Below, piece by piece: positions 9,217-17,528 of a stretch of 64,000 nucleotides of DNA (position 1 is its first letter; each line of letters opens with the position of its first letter). Under the pieces are notes generated by a model. It did not search any database and was not told where the DNA came from. It was given only the letters and a program-made list of their open reading frames with translations. A program made the translations under genes and the position numbers. The stretch comes from JAFALK01 sp042701975 (GTDB lineage: Bacteria > Pseudomonadota > Gammaproteobacteria > Burkholderiales > Burkholderiaceae_C), in NCBI GenBank assembly GCA_042701975.1, contig CP170561.1:2542001-2606000 (forward strand), written 5' to 3'.

Positions 9217-10195
9217 AGATCTGGTCGAACACGCCGCCGTCCTTGAAGTGCGTGGCCTGGGCGTTGGCCCAGCTGCCGAACAGCTCTTCCAGGGTGAACA
9301 ACTTCACCGCGGCGAACTCGCCGGCATGCTTGGCCAGGATGGCCGGGTCACGCGGGCGGTAGTGGTTCTTGGCGGCGATCTCCTGGGCGGCGGGCGTGTA
9401 CAGGAACTCCAGATAGGCCTGGGCCACGGCGCGCGTGCCCTTGCGGTCCACGTTCTTGTCCACCACAGCCACGGGCGGCTCGGCCAGGATGCTCAGCGGC
9501 GGTGTGACGATCTGGAACTTGTCCGGACCGAGCTCCTGCAGGGCCAGGTAGGCCTCGTTCTCCCAGGCCAGCAGCACGTCGCCCACGCCGCGTTCGGTGA
9601 AGGTCACGGTGGCGCCGCGTGCGCCGGAATCCAGCACCGGCACGTTCTTGAACAGGGCTGCGATGAACTCCTTGGCCTTCACTTCGCTGCCCGTCTTCTT
9701 CAGCGCATAACCCCAGGCCGCCAGGTAGTTCCAGCGGGCGCCGCCCGAGGTCTTGGGGTTGGGCGTGATGACAGAAATGCCGGGCTTGACGAGGTCATCC
9801 CAGTCCTTCACGGCCTTCGGGTTGCCCTTGCGCACCAGGAAGACGATGGTCGAGGTGTAGGGCGAGCTGTTGCTGGGCAGGCGCTTTTGCCAGTTGGTGG
9901 GCAGGAGCTGGGCCTTGGTGGAGATCTCGTCGATGTCGTAGGCCAGCGCCAGGGTGACGACATCGGCCTCCAGGCCGTCGATCACCGAACGCGCTTGCTT
10001 GCCCGAGCCGCCGTGCGATTGGCGGATGTTCACGGTGTCCCCGGTCTTGGCCTTCCACTGGGCGGCGAAGGCCTTGTTGACGTCAACGTAGAGCTCGCGG
10101 GTGGGGTCGTAGCTGACGTTCAGCAGGTTCACGTCCTTGGCCATAACGTTCAAACTGAGCAGCAGGCTTGCGGCGGCCAGCAGGGACTTGCGCAT
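9203..10195 (-). CDS. sbp: Periplasmic sulfate-binding protein
   Basis: Substrate-binding protein (330 aa) feeding CysTWA. The signal peptide ends near MAK/DVNLLNVSYDPTRELY, the usual start of mature Sbp/CysP proteins. Ligand-binding segments include QSHGGSGKQARSV, TPNPKTSGGARWNYLAAWGY and SGARGATVTFTERGVGDVLL. The sequence reads as Sbp (sulfate) rather than CysP (thiosulfate), but the two are close. SD AAGGA lies upstream of the ATG. First gene of the operon, divergent from apbC. Confidence 0.94.
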   Translation of the reverse strand: MRKSLLAAASLLLSLNVMAKDVNLLNVSYDPTRELYVDVNKAFAAQWKAKTGDTVNIRQSHGGSGKQARSVIDGLEADVVTLALAYDIDEISTKAQLLPTNWQKRLPSNSSPYTSTIVFLVRKGNPKAVKDWDDLVKPGISVITPNPKTSGGARWNYLAAWGYALKKTGSEVKAKEFIAALFKNVPVLDSGARGATVTFTERGVGDVLLAWENEAYLALQELGPDKFQIVTPPLSILAEPPVAVVDKNVDRKGTRAVAQAYLEFLYTPAAQEIAAKNHYRPRDPAILAKHAGEFAAVKLFTLEELFGSWANAQATHFKDGGVFDQIYAPK

Positions 10196-10218
10196 GTCGG
10201 TTTATCCTTGTCGTGATC

Positions 10219-10245
10219 GGAGACCGGATCCTAGGAACCGGCTCC
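10219..10245. promoter_or_regulatory. Palindrome in the sbp-apbC divergent region
   Basis: GGAG-A-CCGG (10219-10227), the core ATCCTAGGAA, and CCGG-CTCC (10238-10245) form an interrupted palindrome centred on CCTAGG within the 99-bp gap between two divergent genes. It could be an operator or a leader hairpin of the sbp transcript. CysB sites are usually less symmetric, so I do not assign it to CysB. Confidence 0.35.
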
Positions 10246-10294
10246 TGAACAAGGAAGTAATCAAAACGCCGATGCTTGATCGGTAATCGCATAT

Positions 10295-11398
10295 ATGAAT
10301 CCCATCACTCCCATCGCGGAAAGTCAGATCCTGGCCGCCCTGCAAACCGTCATCGACCCCGAGACGGGCCAGGACTTCGTCACTGGCAAGCAACTGCGCA
10401 ACCTGCGTATCAACGGCGCCGCCGTCACCTTTGACATCGAGCTGGGCTACCCTGCGGCCAGCCAGATCGAAGGCTTGCGCGCGCGGCTCGAAGCCGCCGT
10501 CTCGCACGTGGCAGGCGTGGGCCACGTCACCATCGGCATCGCCAGCAAGATCACGCCGCACGCCGTGCAGCGCGGCGTGCAGCTGCTGCCTGGCGTGAAG
10601 AACATCATTGCCGTGGCCTCGGGCAAGGGCGGCGTGGGCAAGAGCACCACGGCCATCAACCTGGCCCTGGCGCTCTCGGCCGAGGGTGCCCGCGTGGGCG
10701 TGCTCGATGCCGACATCTACGGCCCCAGCCTGCCACTGCTGACCGCCACTTCCGGCCCGCCGCAAAGCGAGGACGGCAAGATGATGGAGCCGCACACGGC
10801 CTTCGGCCTGCAGCTGATGTCCATTGGCTATCTGGTGGCGGAGGACCAGGCCATGATCTGGCGCGGCCCCATGGCCACGCAGGCGCTGGACCAGCTGCTG
10901 CGGCAGACGAAGTGGCAGGACCTCGACTACCTCGTGGTGGACATGCCGCCGGGCACGGGCGACATCGCGCTCTCGCTGTCGCAGCGCGTGCCGGTGACGG
11001 GCGCCATCATCGTGACCACGCCGCAGGACATCGCCCTGATCGACGCGAAGAAGGGCCTGAAGATGTTCGACAAGGTCAGCGTGCCCATCCTCGGCATCGT
11101 CGAGAACATGGCAGTGCACGTCTGCACGAATTGCGGCCATGCCGAGCACATCTTCGGCGCGGACGGCGGCCGCAAGATGGCCGAGCAGTATGGGGTGGAC
11201 TATCTCGGCGCGCTGCCGCTGGCCCGCTCGATCCGCGAGCAGGCCGACGCCGGCCGACCGACCGTGGTGGCCGATCCCGATGGCGAGCACGCCGCGCTCT
11301 ACAAGAGCCTGGCTCGCACGGTGGCCGTGAAGATCGCCGGCCAGGCCAAGGACTACTCGACGAAGTTCCCGACCATCACGGTGTCGAAAAACACCTGA
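10295..11398 (+). CDS. apbC: Iron-sulfur cluster carrier ApbC (Mrp family)
   Basis: Mrp/NBP35-type P-loop ATPase (367 aa) that delivers Fe-S clusters in the cytoplasm. It has an N-terminal MIP18/DUF59 domain (about 1-90), the deviant Walker A GKGGVGKST (about residue 110), Walker B-type VVDMPPGTGD, and the cluster-binding pair CTNC in AVHVCTNCGHAEHIFG. ATG at 10295. It stands alone; the next gene starts 27 bp later but is unrelated in function. Confidence 0.95.
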   Translation: MNPITPIAESQILAALQTVIDPETGQDFVTGKQLRNLRINGAAVTFDIELGYPAASQIEGLRARLEAAVSHVAGVGHVTIGIASKITPHAVQRGVQLLPGVKNIIAVASGKGGVGKSTTAINLALALSAEGARVGVLDADIYGPSLPLLTATSGPPQSEDGKMMEPHTAFGLQLMSIGYLVAEDQAMIWRGPMATQALDQLLRQTKWQDLDYLVVDMPPGTGDIALSLSQRVPVTGAIIVTTPQDIALIDAKKGLKMFDKVSVPILGIVENMAVHVCTNCGHAEHIFGADGGRKMAEQYGVDYLGALPLARSIREQADAGRPTVVADPDGEHAALYKSLARTVAVKIAGQAKDYSTKFPTITVSKNT

Positions 11399-11425
11399 GC
11401 TGCCCACACCCAGGAGCCGACGACG

Positions 11426-12238
11426 ATGATCCGCTTGAATGTCTCGTTAGCTTTGTGGTTCGGCCTTGCCGTGCCTTTGCCGGCGCTGGCCGATTGCAGC
11501 CGGCCGCTGCAGGTGCCTGTGGCGCCGATCGGCCAGGCGGTCACGGTGACGGACGGCAAGGTCGGCGGCATCTTTCCGGAGCTGCTGCGGGCCGAGGCCG
11601 CCAAGGCCGGCTGCGTGATCGAGTTCCAGCCCGTGCCGCGCTCCCGCCTCGAGAAGCTTTTCGAACTCGGACAGGCCGACCTGCTGATGCCGGCGCGGCG
11701 TTCGGTCCGGCGTGACGAATACGGCCACTTCGTGGGCATGATCCACAGCCGGGCCGTGTTGCTGGCCATCGAGCCGCGCGTGCCGGCCATCCGCAGCGCG
11801 GCCGAGCTGCTGCGCCATCGCGAGCTGCGCGTGGGCGTCGTGCGTGGCTACGACTACGATGACAGCTACCAGGTGCTGGTCAAGCAACTCGCGGCGCAAC
11901 AACGCCTGACCGAGGCCACCGATCCCGTCTCGCTGGCGCGCATGCTCGATGCCGGCACCATCGATGTCGCCGTGGTCACGCCCACGGCGGTCACCGGCGC
12001 CTTGCGCGCCAGCGGCAAGTGGGCTCCATTGGTCGAGCGGCTGCATTCGATTCCGGTCGACGAACTGGTCTGGGGCGAGAGCGGCGCCTATGTCAGCCGA
12101 CACGCCTCGCTCAGCGAGGCCGACCGGCGCATTGCGCGCGAGATGCTTGAGCACATCGCCAAGTCCGGTGCGGCGTGGCGGGAGTTCCAGCGCTACTTCC
12201 CCGAAGCGAATCTCAGCGAATCCGTTCGCGCGCATTGA
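11426..12238 (+). CDS. Periplasmic substrate-binding-protein-like (SBP_bac_3 type) protein
   Basis: 270-residue secreted protein with a signal peptide (cleavage near LPALA/DCSRPL). The fold signature is that of family 3 solute-binding proteins: VGGIFPELLRAEAAKAGC..., RSRLEKLFELGQADLLMPA, LRVGVVRGYDYDDSY and LDAGTIDVAVVTP. No ABC permease or ATPase genes are nearby, so it may be an orphan binding protein or sensor. A spaced SD (AGGAG) precedes the ATG. Ligand unknown. It converges on the DUF1203 gene with 22 bp between stops. Confidence 0.8.
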   Translation: MIRLNVSLALWFGLAVPLPALADCSRPLQVPVAPIGQAVTVTDGKVGGIFPELLRAEAAKAGCVIEFQPVPRSRLEKLFELGQADLLMPARRSVRRDEYGHFVGMIHSRAVLLAIEPRVPAIRSAAELLRHRELRVGVVRGYDYDDSYQVLVKQLAAQQRLTEATDPVSLARMLDAGTIDVAVVTPTAVTGALRASGKWAPLVERLHSIPVDELVWGESGAYVSRHASLSEADRRIAREMLEHIAKSGAAWREFQRYFPEANLSESVRAH

Positions 12239-12260
12239 GGCGCGGGTTCAAGCGCCGCGT

Positions 12261-12728
12261 TCACGCCCGTTCGATGCGTGCGGCGTAGCAGCCGCGCCTT
12301 GCGTGGTGGGCCTGGACGAAGCGGACTTCGGGCTGCGCGAACAGCCGTTCGATCAGCGTCTCGATTGCTGTTCCTTCAACCACGTCCGCATCGATCATCA
12401 TGCCCTGCGCGTCAAAGCCGCGCAGTGAGAGCAGCCGGCGCCGCAGGCAGTCGGGCACCGTATTGACCGCGTCGAAAACCTCGCTGGCGCCTTCGCGCAC
12501 GAAGATGGCGTGGCGACCGCGGTACGGGCTGTCTGCGTCCAGATACTCGTGGTTGAGCAGCAGCACGGTCTCGCCGGGCTCGGCGTCACGCAGCTCGATG
12601 CGATCGGGCGCGGCATGCGGCTCGTTGACCAACATGCGCACGACGCCGAGCGCGGCGAGTTCAGCGTCGCTACGGCCGTAGAGCGGAAGAAAGGGTTGGG
12701 GATCGAGCCCCTGGATGCGGAAGTTCAT
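12261..12728 (-). CDS. DUF1203 family protein
   Basis: 155-residue cytoplasmic protein with features I associate with DUF1203: start NFRIQGLDPQPFLPLYGRSD, ETVLLLNHEYLDADSPYRGRHAIFVREGA in the middle, and the end HHARRGCYAARIERA. The function of the family is unknown. It is the last gene of a minus-strand group DUF962-panE-DUF1203, 78 bp after the panE-like gene. Confidence 0.8.
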   Translation of the reverse strand: MNFRIQGLDPQPFLPLYGRSDAELAALGVVRMLVNEPHAAPDRIELRDAEPGETVLLLNHEYLDADSPYRGRHAIFVREGASEVFDAVNTVPDCLRRRLLSLRGFDAQGMMIDADVVEGTAIETLIERLFAQPEVRFVQAHHARRGCYAARIERA

Positions 12729-12806
12729 GGCTGCATCTTCGCCAGATGCGGGCGCTGTGTCTCGCCGGATTCGGACCCGCAGTTCGCGTGCACCGCCGCG
12801 CTTCCG

Positions 12807-13820
12807 TCAGGCGATGCCCAGCGCCTCTTCCAGCTCGCGCGGCCCGTAAGGCTGCGGCGCATGCGGCCAGGCCTGGATCAGCGTGAGCATGCGGGCATTC
12901 AGCGGCGCCTGCCGGCCCTGGCGATGTGCCAGGCGCACGACCTCGCCACAGAGCGCATCGATCTCGGTCACGCGGCCGAGGCTCAGGTCGTCGGCCATGC
13001 TGGAGCGCGCCCTTTCGTCGATGCGCAGCATGCGTGCGGCCAGCAGGCGAAACAGCGGCGTGGGCCAGCGCAGCAGCTGCACCAGGCGGAGCGGCGGCAG
13101 CGGCGTGAGCTGCGCGGCCTGAACGCCGGCCGCGTGCATCAGCTCCAGCGCCTCGGCCTGCAAGGCGGCCAGGCAGCGCCGGTAGCCGCGTTCGAGCAGC
13201 TGCGCGCGCAGCGGCTGGCCCGAAAGCGCGTTGACTGGGTTGTTCAGATTGAGCAGCAGCTTGCCCCACTGCACGGCGCGCAGGTCTTCGTGCTGCTGCA
13301 GGCGCACGCCTTGACGCGCGAAGCTGCGCGCCAGTTCGCCCACTGCCGTGCCCGGTCCAGCCTGCACCATCAGCTGGCCGCTGGTGCCGCGGTGGTAGTG
13401 CCCGGGTGCGATCTCGGCGATGTTAAAGGGCACCATGCCAGCGCGCACATCGAGTGCGGGCGCAGCGGATTGCGCGCGTTCGGCATTGCCGACGCCGTTC
13501 TGCATGGACAGCACCAGGCTGTCTGGCAGCAGCGAGCCTTGCAGCGTCTGCGCCGCCTCGGCGGTGGCGCCGCTCTTCACGCACAGCAGGGTGATGTCGG
13601 CTGCGATGCCCGGCGGCGGGCTCTCGTGCAGGTGCAGCCGTTCAGCGGCGACCCGCGTCTTGCGGCCATCGCAATCGGTCAGCAGCAGGCCGCTTTCATC
13701 GACGGCATCCAGGACACGTGGCCGGCCGACCAGGTGCACCACGTGGCCGGCTGCGGCGGCCAAGCCACCGAGATAGCAGCCGACCGAGCCGGCCCCCATG
13801 ACGAGGACCGTGGAGGTCAC
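12807..13820 (-). CDS. 2-dehydropantoate 2-reductase family protein
   Basis: Ketopantoate reductase-fold NADPH oxidoreductase (337 aa). The Rossmann motif TVLVMGAGSVGCYLGG is at the N-terminus, CVKSGATAE and MQNGVGN are the usual cofactor and substrate segments, and WGKLLLNLNNPVNAL contains the conserved Lys and Asn. The start is a GTG at 13820, overlapping the upstream DUF962 stop (GTGA); the first ATG would cut off the Rossmann beta-strand. Many genomes carry several family members, so panE function in pantothenate synthesis is likely but not certain. Confidence 0.85.
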   Translation of the reverse strand: MTSTVLVMGAGSVGCYLGGLAAAAGHVVHLVGRPRVLDAVDESGLLLTDCDGRKTRVAAERLHLHESPPPGIAADITLLCVKSGATAEAAQTLQGSLLPDSLVLSMQNGVGNAERAQSAAPALDVRAGMVPFNIAEIAPGHYHRGTSGQLMVQAGPGTAVGELARSFARQGVRLQQHEDLRAVQWGKLLLNLNNPVNALSGQPLRAQLLERGYRRCLAALQAEALELMHAAGVQAAQLTPLPPLRLVQLLRWPTPLFRLLAARMLRIDERARSSMADDLSLGRVTEIDALCGEVVRLAHRQGRQAPLNARMLTLIQAWPHAPQPYGPRELEEALGIA

Positions 13821-14362
13821 GGCGTGGGATGCGCGAGATCCCGCAGGATCGTCGGACCGGCCATGCGTTCGATCTCGGCCAGCAGCTCGCCGCCCCAGCC
13901 CAGCGCGAACAGCGCTTCGCCGACGACGAACATCGGGCCGACCATCAGGCCGATCAGGTCGTCCACGAAGGCGGGCTTGCGGCCTTCGTAGTAGTGGCCC
14001 ACGAACTGGATCACCCAGCCCACGGCGAAGGAGCCCAGGCCCCAGGCGAGCCAGGAGCCGGTCGATCCGTCCGCCAGCGGTTCAGCCAGCGCGAAGAGCA
14101 CGCCGTTGACGATGGCGGTGGCCAGCCCCAGCACGAAGTTGCCGCGCGTGAGATACCAGAGTGTGCCCAGCACGAACACGACTTGGGCCGCCGTGAAGGC
14201 GAAGTCGCCGATTTGCCATTGCGCGCGCGCCAGCAGCACGCCGATGGAAAACACGATCATCGGGATGCCGACGAAGTGCGTGGCGATGTTGCGGCGGTCA
14301 CGGTGATAGCGGGCGTACTGCACCATCAACTCGCTGGCCGGACGGAAAGCATTGGCAGCCAT
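13817..14362 (-). CDS. DUF962 / Mpo1-like membrane protein
   Basis: 181-residue membrane protein of the DUF962 family (yeast YGL010w/Mpo1, a 2-hydroxy fatty acid dioxygenase of alpha-oxidation). It has four or five hydrophobic segments and the histidines YHRDRRNIATHFVG near the N-terminus and VGHYYEGRKPAF later, which match the family's metal-binding His residues. The start at 14362 follows GGAG and matches the family N-terminus (YARYHRD); a longer open frame upstream overlaps the divergent lipoprotein gene. Coupled to the downstream reductase. The enzymatic role in bacteria is inferred. Confidence 0.85.
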   Translation of the reverse strand: MAANAFRPASELMVQYARYHRDRRNIATHFVGIPMIVFSIGVLLARAQWQIGDFAFTAAQVVFVLGTLWYLTRGNFVLGLATAIVNGVLFALAEPLADGSTGSWLAWGLGSFAVGWVIQFVGHYYEGRKPAFVDDLIGLMVGPMFVVGEALFALGWGGELLAEIERMAGPTILRDLAHPTP

Positions 14363-14456
14363 GGAGAGCTCCTCCAAGATTCGTTCGATAGCGAATGCTA
14401 GCGCGGTTTGGGCCTGCAACAATGTCTGCCCGACCCCCGGACATCCCCGGAAAACC

Positions 14457-15164
14457 ATGCTGCGGCGCACCCTGAGACTCCTGCTTTCGTCCTGTTGCCT
14501 GCTGTTGCTCGCGGCCTGCGGCCCCATGGCCAAGCTGCCCGCCCCGATGCCGCCTGAATCGGGGGGGAGCATCCCCTGGCCCGAGGACGGCGTGACCGAG
14601 GCCATCCAGCCACAGCACTCGGACGTGCGGATCCAGGTGTTCAGCGGCGGACGCGTGCCGAAGCTGGGCCACAACCACGTCCTGACCGTGCCGCGGTTGC
14701 AAGGGCGCGTCTGGACGCAGGAGCGGGGCCGCACGGACGGCGCGCGCTTCGAGCTGAGTTTCAGGCTCGACGAGCTGGAGATCGATCGCCCTGAATTGCG
14801 CGCAGCGATGGGGCCGGCTTTTGCGTCGGTGTTGGATGCCGAAGCCGTTGCCGGCACGCGGGCGCACATGCTGGGGCCGGACAACCTCGAGGCGGACCGC
14901 TTCCCACTGGTGCGCATGCGCTCGATCCGGGTGACGGGCCAGGCTCCGCAGATGAGCGCCGAAATCGAGATCGAGCTGCATGGCCAGCGCCGGCGGCAGG
15001 CGGTGGCCTTGGAGGCCCGGCGCGATGCGAATGCGTGGGCCGTGCGCGGCGCCTTCAGGCTGCGCCAATCCGACTACGGGATCACGCCTTACGCGGTCCT
15101 CGGTGGCTTGCTGGCTGTGCAAGACGAGCTGAGCATCGATTTCACGCTCAGCACCAGGCAGTGA
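14457..15164 (+). CDS. YceI-like lipoprotein
   Basis: 235-residue lipoprotein: signal peptide with lipobox LLAA-Cys (about residue 21), then a Pro-rich linker and a YceI-like lipocalin-fold domain (HSDVRIQVFSGGRVPKLGHNH..., ending SIDFTLSTRQ). YceI proteins bind isoprenoid or quinone-like lipids, but the ligand here is unknown. The start at 14457 is chosen for the lipoprotein signal; longer forms overlap the divergent DUF962 gene. Its stop abuts the stop of the convergent moeA-like fragment with no gap. Confidence 0.75.
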   Translation: MLRRTLRLLLSSCCLLLLAACGPMAKLPAPMPPESGGSIPWPEDGVTEAIQPQHSDVRIQVFSGGRVPKLGHNHVLTVPRLQGRVWTQERGRTDGARFELSFRLDELEIDRPELRAAMGPAFASVLDAEAVAGTRAHMLGPDNLEADRFPLVRMRSIRVTGQAPQMSAEIEIELHGQRRRQAVALEARRDANAWAVRGAFRLRQSDYGITPYAVLGGLLAVQDELSIDFTLSTRQ

Positions 15165-15350
15165 TCAGTTCAGCCCCTCGAAGGGCATGACGTTGACGGG
15201 CTGCCCGGTGAGCACGTCGCCCTGATCGTGATCGAGCAGGATGATGCTGTCGGCGCGCAGCGCGCAGCCATCTGCGACGGCGAAGCTGCAGGCTCTGGGG
15301 GGCGAATCCGGCAGGTCTGCCGTGATGGCGGCGAGTGAATCGTTCGTCAT
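15165..15350 (-). pseudogene. Possible MoeA C-terminal (domain IV) remnant
   Basis: 61-codon frame with coding-like G/C-rich third positions. It reads ...SFAVADGCALRADSIILLDHDQGDVLTGQPVNVMPFEGLN (shown in part: GDVLTGQPVNVMPF), which resembles the last 40 residues of MoeA domain IV (compare GDTVQFMPF at the end of the intact MoeA near 51.85 kb). It sits downstream of moaA-mobA, where moeA is often found, but the MoeA body is missing and a GNAT gene occupies the space. No Shine-Dalgarno is visible. Alternatives are a genuine small protein or a chance frame. Confidence 0.35.
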
Positions 15351-15375
15351 GCAAGCGATTCTGGCAGGGGCCCCG

Positions 15376-15903
15376 TCAGTCCAGCCTGCGGCTCATCAAG
15401 TCCTTGTCCAGGAACCTGCCGTCGGACAGACGGATTGCACATTCGAGTCGACCGTACCGGGTGAACCCCAGGCGCTCGTAAAGACTCACCGCCGGTGCGT
15501 TGCCGCGGGTGACGCTCAAAGTGACCAGGACCAAGCCTTCCTGGCGCTGCAGCAGCGCAAGCGCCGACTCCAGCAGCAGCCGGCCGATGCCGTGGCCTTG
15601 CGCCTCGGGGTGCACCATCATGCCGGCCACGTGAGCGATATGGCGAACCTTGGCGCGCGGCTCGCGTTCGCAGCTGATCGCACCCAGCAGCTGGCCGCCG
15701 CGCTCGACGACGAGCGTGAACAGGCAGCTGCCGTTGGAGCCGCCGGGCAGGCGGCTGCGGTAGCTCGGCGCTTCGCGGCGCATTTCGGTGAGGGCATCCG
15801 AGGTGAAGGCCTCGGGATGCTGCGCCAGCATCAGGTCGCGCAGCTGCTTGTAGGCCGGCAGATCGGGTTCGATCATCAGCCGCACGGGAGGCGCTGTGCT
15901 CAT
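15376..15903 (-). CDS. GNAT family N-acetyltransferase
   Basis: 175-residue acetyltransferase. The acetyl-CoA-binding motif A reads VAGMMVHPEAQGHGIGRLLLES, followed by VTRGNAPAVSLYERLGFTRYG (motif B) and FLDKDLMSRRLD at the end. The ATG overlaps the mobA stop by 4 bp (ATGA), so it is coupled into the moaA-mobA transcript although the function looks unrelated. The substrate is not predictable. Confidence 0.88.
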   Translation of the reverse strand: MSTAPPVRLMIEPDLPAYKQLRDLMLAQHPEAFTSDALTEMRREAPSYRSRLPGGSNGSCLFTLVVERGGQLLGAISCEREPRAKVRHIAHVAGMMVHPEAQGHGIGRLLLESALALLQRQEGLVLVTLSVTRGNAPAVSLYERLGFTRYGRLECAIRLSDGRFLDKDLMSRRLD

Positions 15904-16481
15904 GAGGCTTGCTGCGCGTCGAGCTCGGCGCGGGTGTTGAGGTTCATGAACTCGTCCTGGATGTCGACGACGCGATGAGGGTGGGAGAGCATCCAGTCCG
16001 CCACGCGGCGCTGGCCTTGTGCCAGCGCGTCCACAAGCGAGCCGCGCAACGACGTGTGGAGCAGGGCAAAGAGCGGCTGCAGCCGGCCATCGCTGCTGCG
16101 AGGCACGACGGCGAGCGTCTGCTGATCGTCGCGGGCTGCGAGCAGGCACGCCACGAGATCCAGCGGTAGGTGCGGTGCATCGCAGGGCGCGCACACCAGC
16201 CATTCGGTCTGCGCCGCATCCAGCCCCGCCAGCAGGCCGGCGAGCGGCCCGTTGAACTGATCATCAGCATCGCGCAGCACTGGCACGCCGAAGACCGCGT
16301 AGGCATCCAGGTGGCGATTGGCACTGATCATCAGCGGACCGACCTGCGGTTGAAGCCTCTTGATTACATGCGCCACCAGCGGCCGGCCGTCGAGCAGCTG
16401 CAGGCCTTTGTCCACGCCGCCCATGCGGCTGCCGCGGCCGCCCGCGAGAATGAGTCCGGTGATGGCGCTGCGCTTATCCAC
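15900..16481 (-). CDS. mobA: Molybdenum cofactor guanylyltransferase MobA
   Basis: 193-residue nucleotidyltransferase that converts Mo-molybdopterin plus GTP to the guanine dinucleotide cofactor used by DMSO-reductase-family enzymes. The N-terminus GLILAGGRGSRMGGVDKGLQ is the GTP-binding motif; WLVCAPCDAPHLP carries the metal-binding Asp. The start is the GTG at 16481, which overlaps the moaA stop by 8 bp and places the LAGG motif at the family's usual position; further upstream the frame only shadows moaA. Confidence 0.9.
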   Translation of the reverse strand: MDKRSAITGLILAGGRGSRMGGVDKGLQLLDGRPLVAHVIKRLQPQVGPLMISANRHLDAYAVFGVPVLRDADDQFNGPLAGLLAGLDAAQTEWLVCAPCDAPHLPLDLVACLLAARDDQQTLAVVPRSSDGRLQPLFALLHTSLRGSLVDALAQGQRRVADWMLSHPHRVVDIQDEFMNLNTRAELDAQQAS

Positions 16482-17502
16482 CGATGTAGTGCATCTCGAT
16501 CTTCTTTTCGACGATCGGCGCCTGGCCGGAGGAGCGCAGTTCCGAATAGCGGTCGTTGCGGCGCGTCCAAATCGCTGCAATGGCCGAGCGCAGTTCTTCG
16601 TCACTGGCACCGTCGCGCAGCAGGCCGCGCAGATCGTCGCCGCGATGGGCGAACAGGCAGGTGTAGAGCCGGCCTTCGGTGGACAGGCGCGCGCGGTTGC
16701 AGTCGCGGCAGAAGGCGCGCGTCACGCTGGAGATGAAGCCGATCTCGCCACCGCAGTCGGCATGGGCGTAGCGCTCGGCAGTCTCGCCGGCATCCTGGGC
16801 GGGCAGGGGGCGCAGATCGAACTCGCGGCGCAGCAGCGCCAGCACGTCGCCGGAGGGCAGCACCTCGTCCATGCGCCAGCCGTTGCTGGTGCCGACATCC
16901 ATGTACTCGATGAAGCGCAGGCGCACGCCCGTGCCCTTGAAGTGGCGGGCCATGGGCAGGATCTGGTCTTCGTTGACGCCGCGCTTGACGACCATGTTGA
17001 CCTTGATCGGCGCCAGGCCCACGGCCTGCGCGGCTTCAATGCCGGCCAGCACCTCGGCGACGGGGAAGCCCACGTCGTTCATGCGCTGGAAGACGGCATC
17101 GTCCAGTCCGTCAAGGCTGACCGTCAGGCGTTGCAGGCCGGCGCTCTTGAGCGCGGCAGCCTTGCGGGCGAGCAGGGAGGCGTTGGTGGTGAGCGTCAGG
17201 TCCAGCGGCTGTCCTTCGGGCGTCTGCAACTCGGCCAGCATGCCGACCAGATCCTCGATGCCCCGGCGCAGCAGCGGCTCGCCGCCGGTCAGGCGGATCT
17301 TGCGTGCACCAAGCGCCACGAAGAGCCGCGCCAGCCGCGTGATTTCCTCGAAGCTCAGCAGCTCGCGGTGCGGCAGGAATTCATAGTGCTTGTCGAACAC
17401 CTGCTTGGGCATGCAGTAGCTGCAGCGGAAGTTGCAGCGATCGGTGACCGAGATGCGCAGATCGCGCAGCGGACGGCCGAGGGTGTCGAGCAATACAGAC
17501 AT
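16474..17502 (-). CDS. moaA: GTP 3',8-cyclase MoaA
   Basis: Radical SAM enzyme (342 aa) for the first step of molybdopterin synthesis, GTP to 3',8-cyclo-7,8-dihydro-GTP. The N-terminal cluster motif CNFRCSYC supplies Cys23, Cys27 and Cys30. The C-terminal second cluster is in FCRDCNRARLS...YTCLFA, and the chain ends in the conserved Gly-Gly. It starts 26 bp downstream of the flavoprotein gene on the same strand. Its partner moaC is not in the window. Confidence 0.96.
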   Translation of the reverse strand: MSVLLDTLGRPLRDLRISVTDRCNFRCSYCMPKQVFDKHYEFLPHRELLSFEEITRLARLFVALGARKIRLTGGEPLLRRGIEDLVGMLAELQTPEGQPLDLTLTTNASLLARKAAALKSAGLQRLTVSLDGLDDAVFQRMNDVGFPVAEVLAGIEAAQAVGLAPIKVNMVVKRGVNEDQILPMARHFKGTGVRLRFIEYMDVGTSNGWRMDEVLPSGDVLALLRREFDLRPLPAQDAGETAERYAHADCGGEIGFISSVTRAFCRDCNRARLSTEGRLYTCLFAHRGDDLRGLLRDGASDEELRSAIAAIWTRRNDRYSELRSSGQAPIVEKKIEMHYIGG

Positions 17503-17528
17503 GGGTGGGATTTTCGCTCAGCCCGGGA

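Noticed and set aside
14363..14917. N-terminal extension of the DUF962 frame
   Set aside because: It lies antisense to the YceI lipoprotein; the DUF962 family begins near the ATG at 14362, which has a GGAG Shine-Dalgarno.
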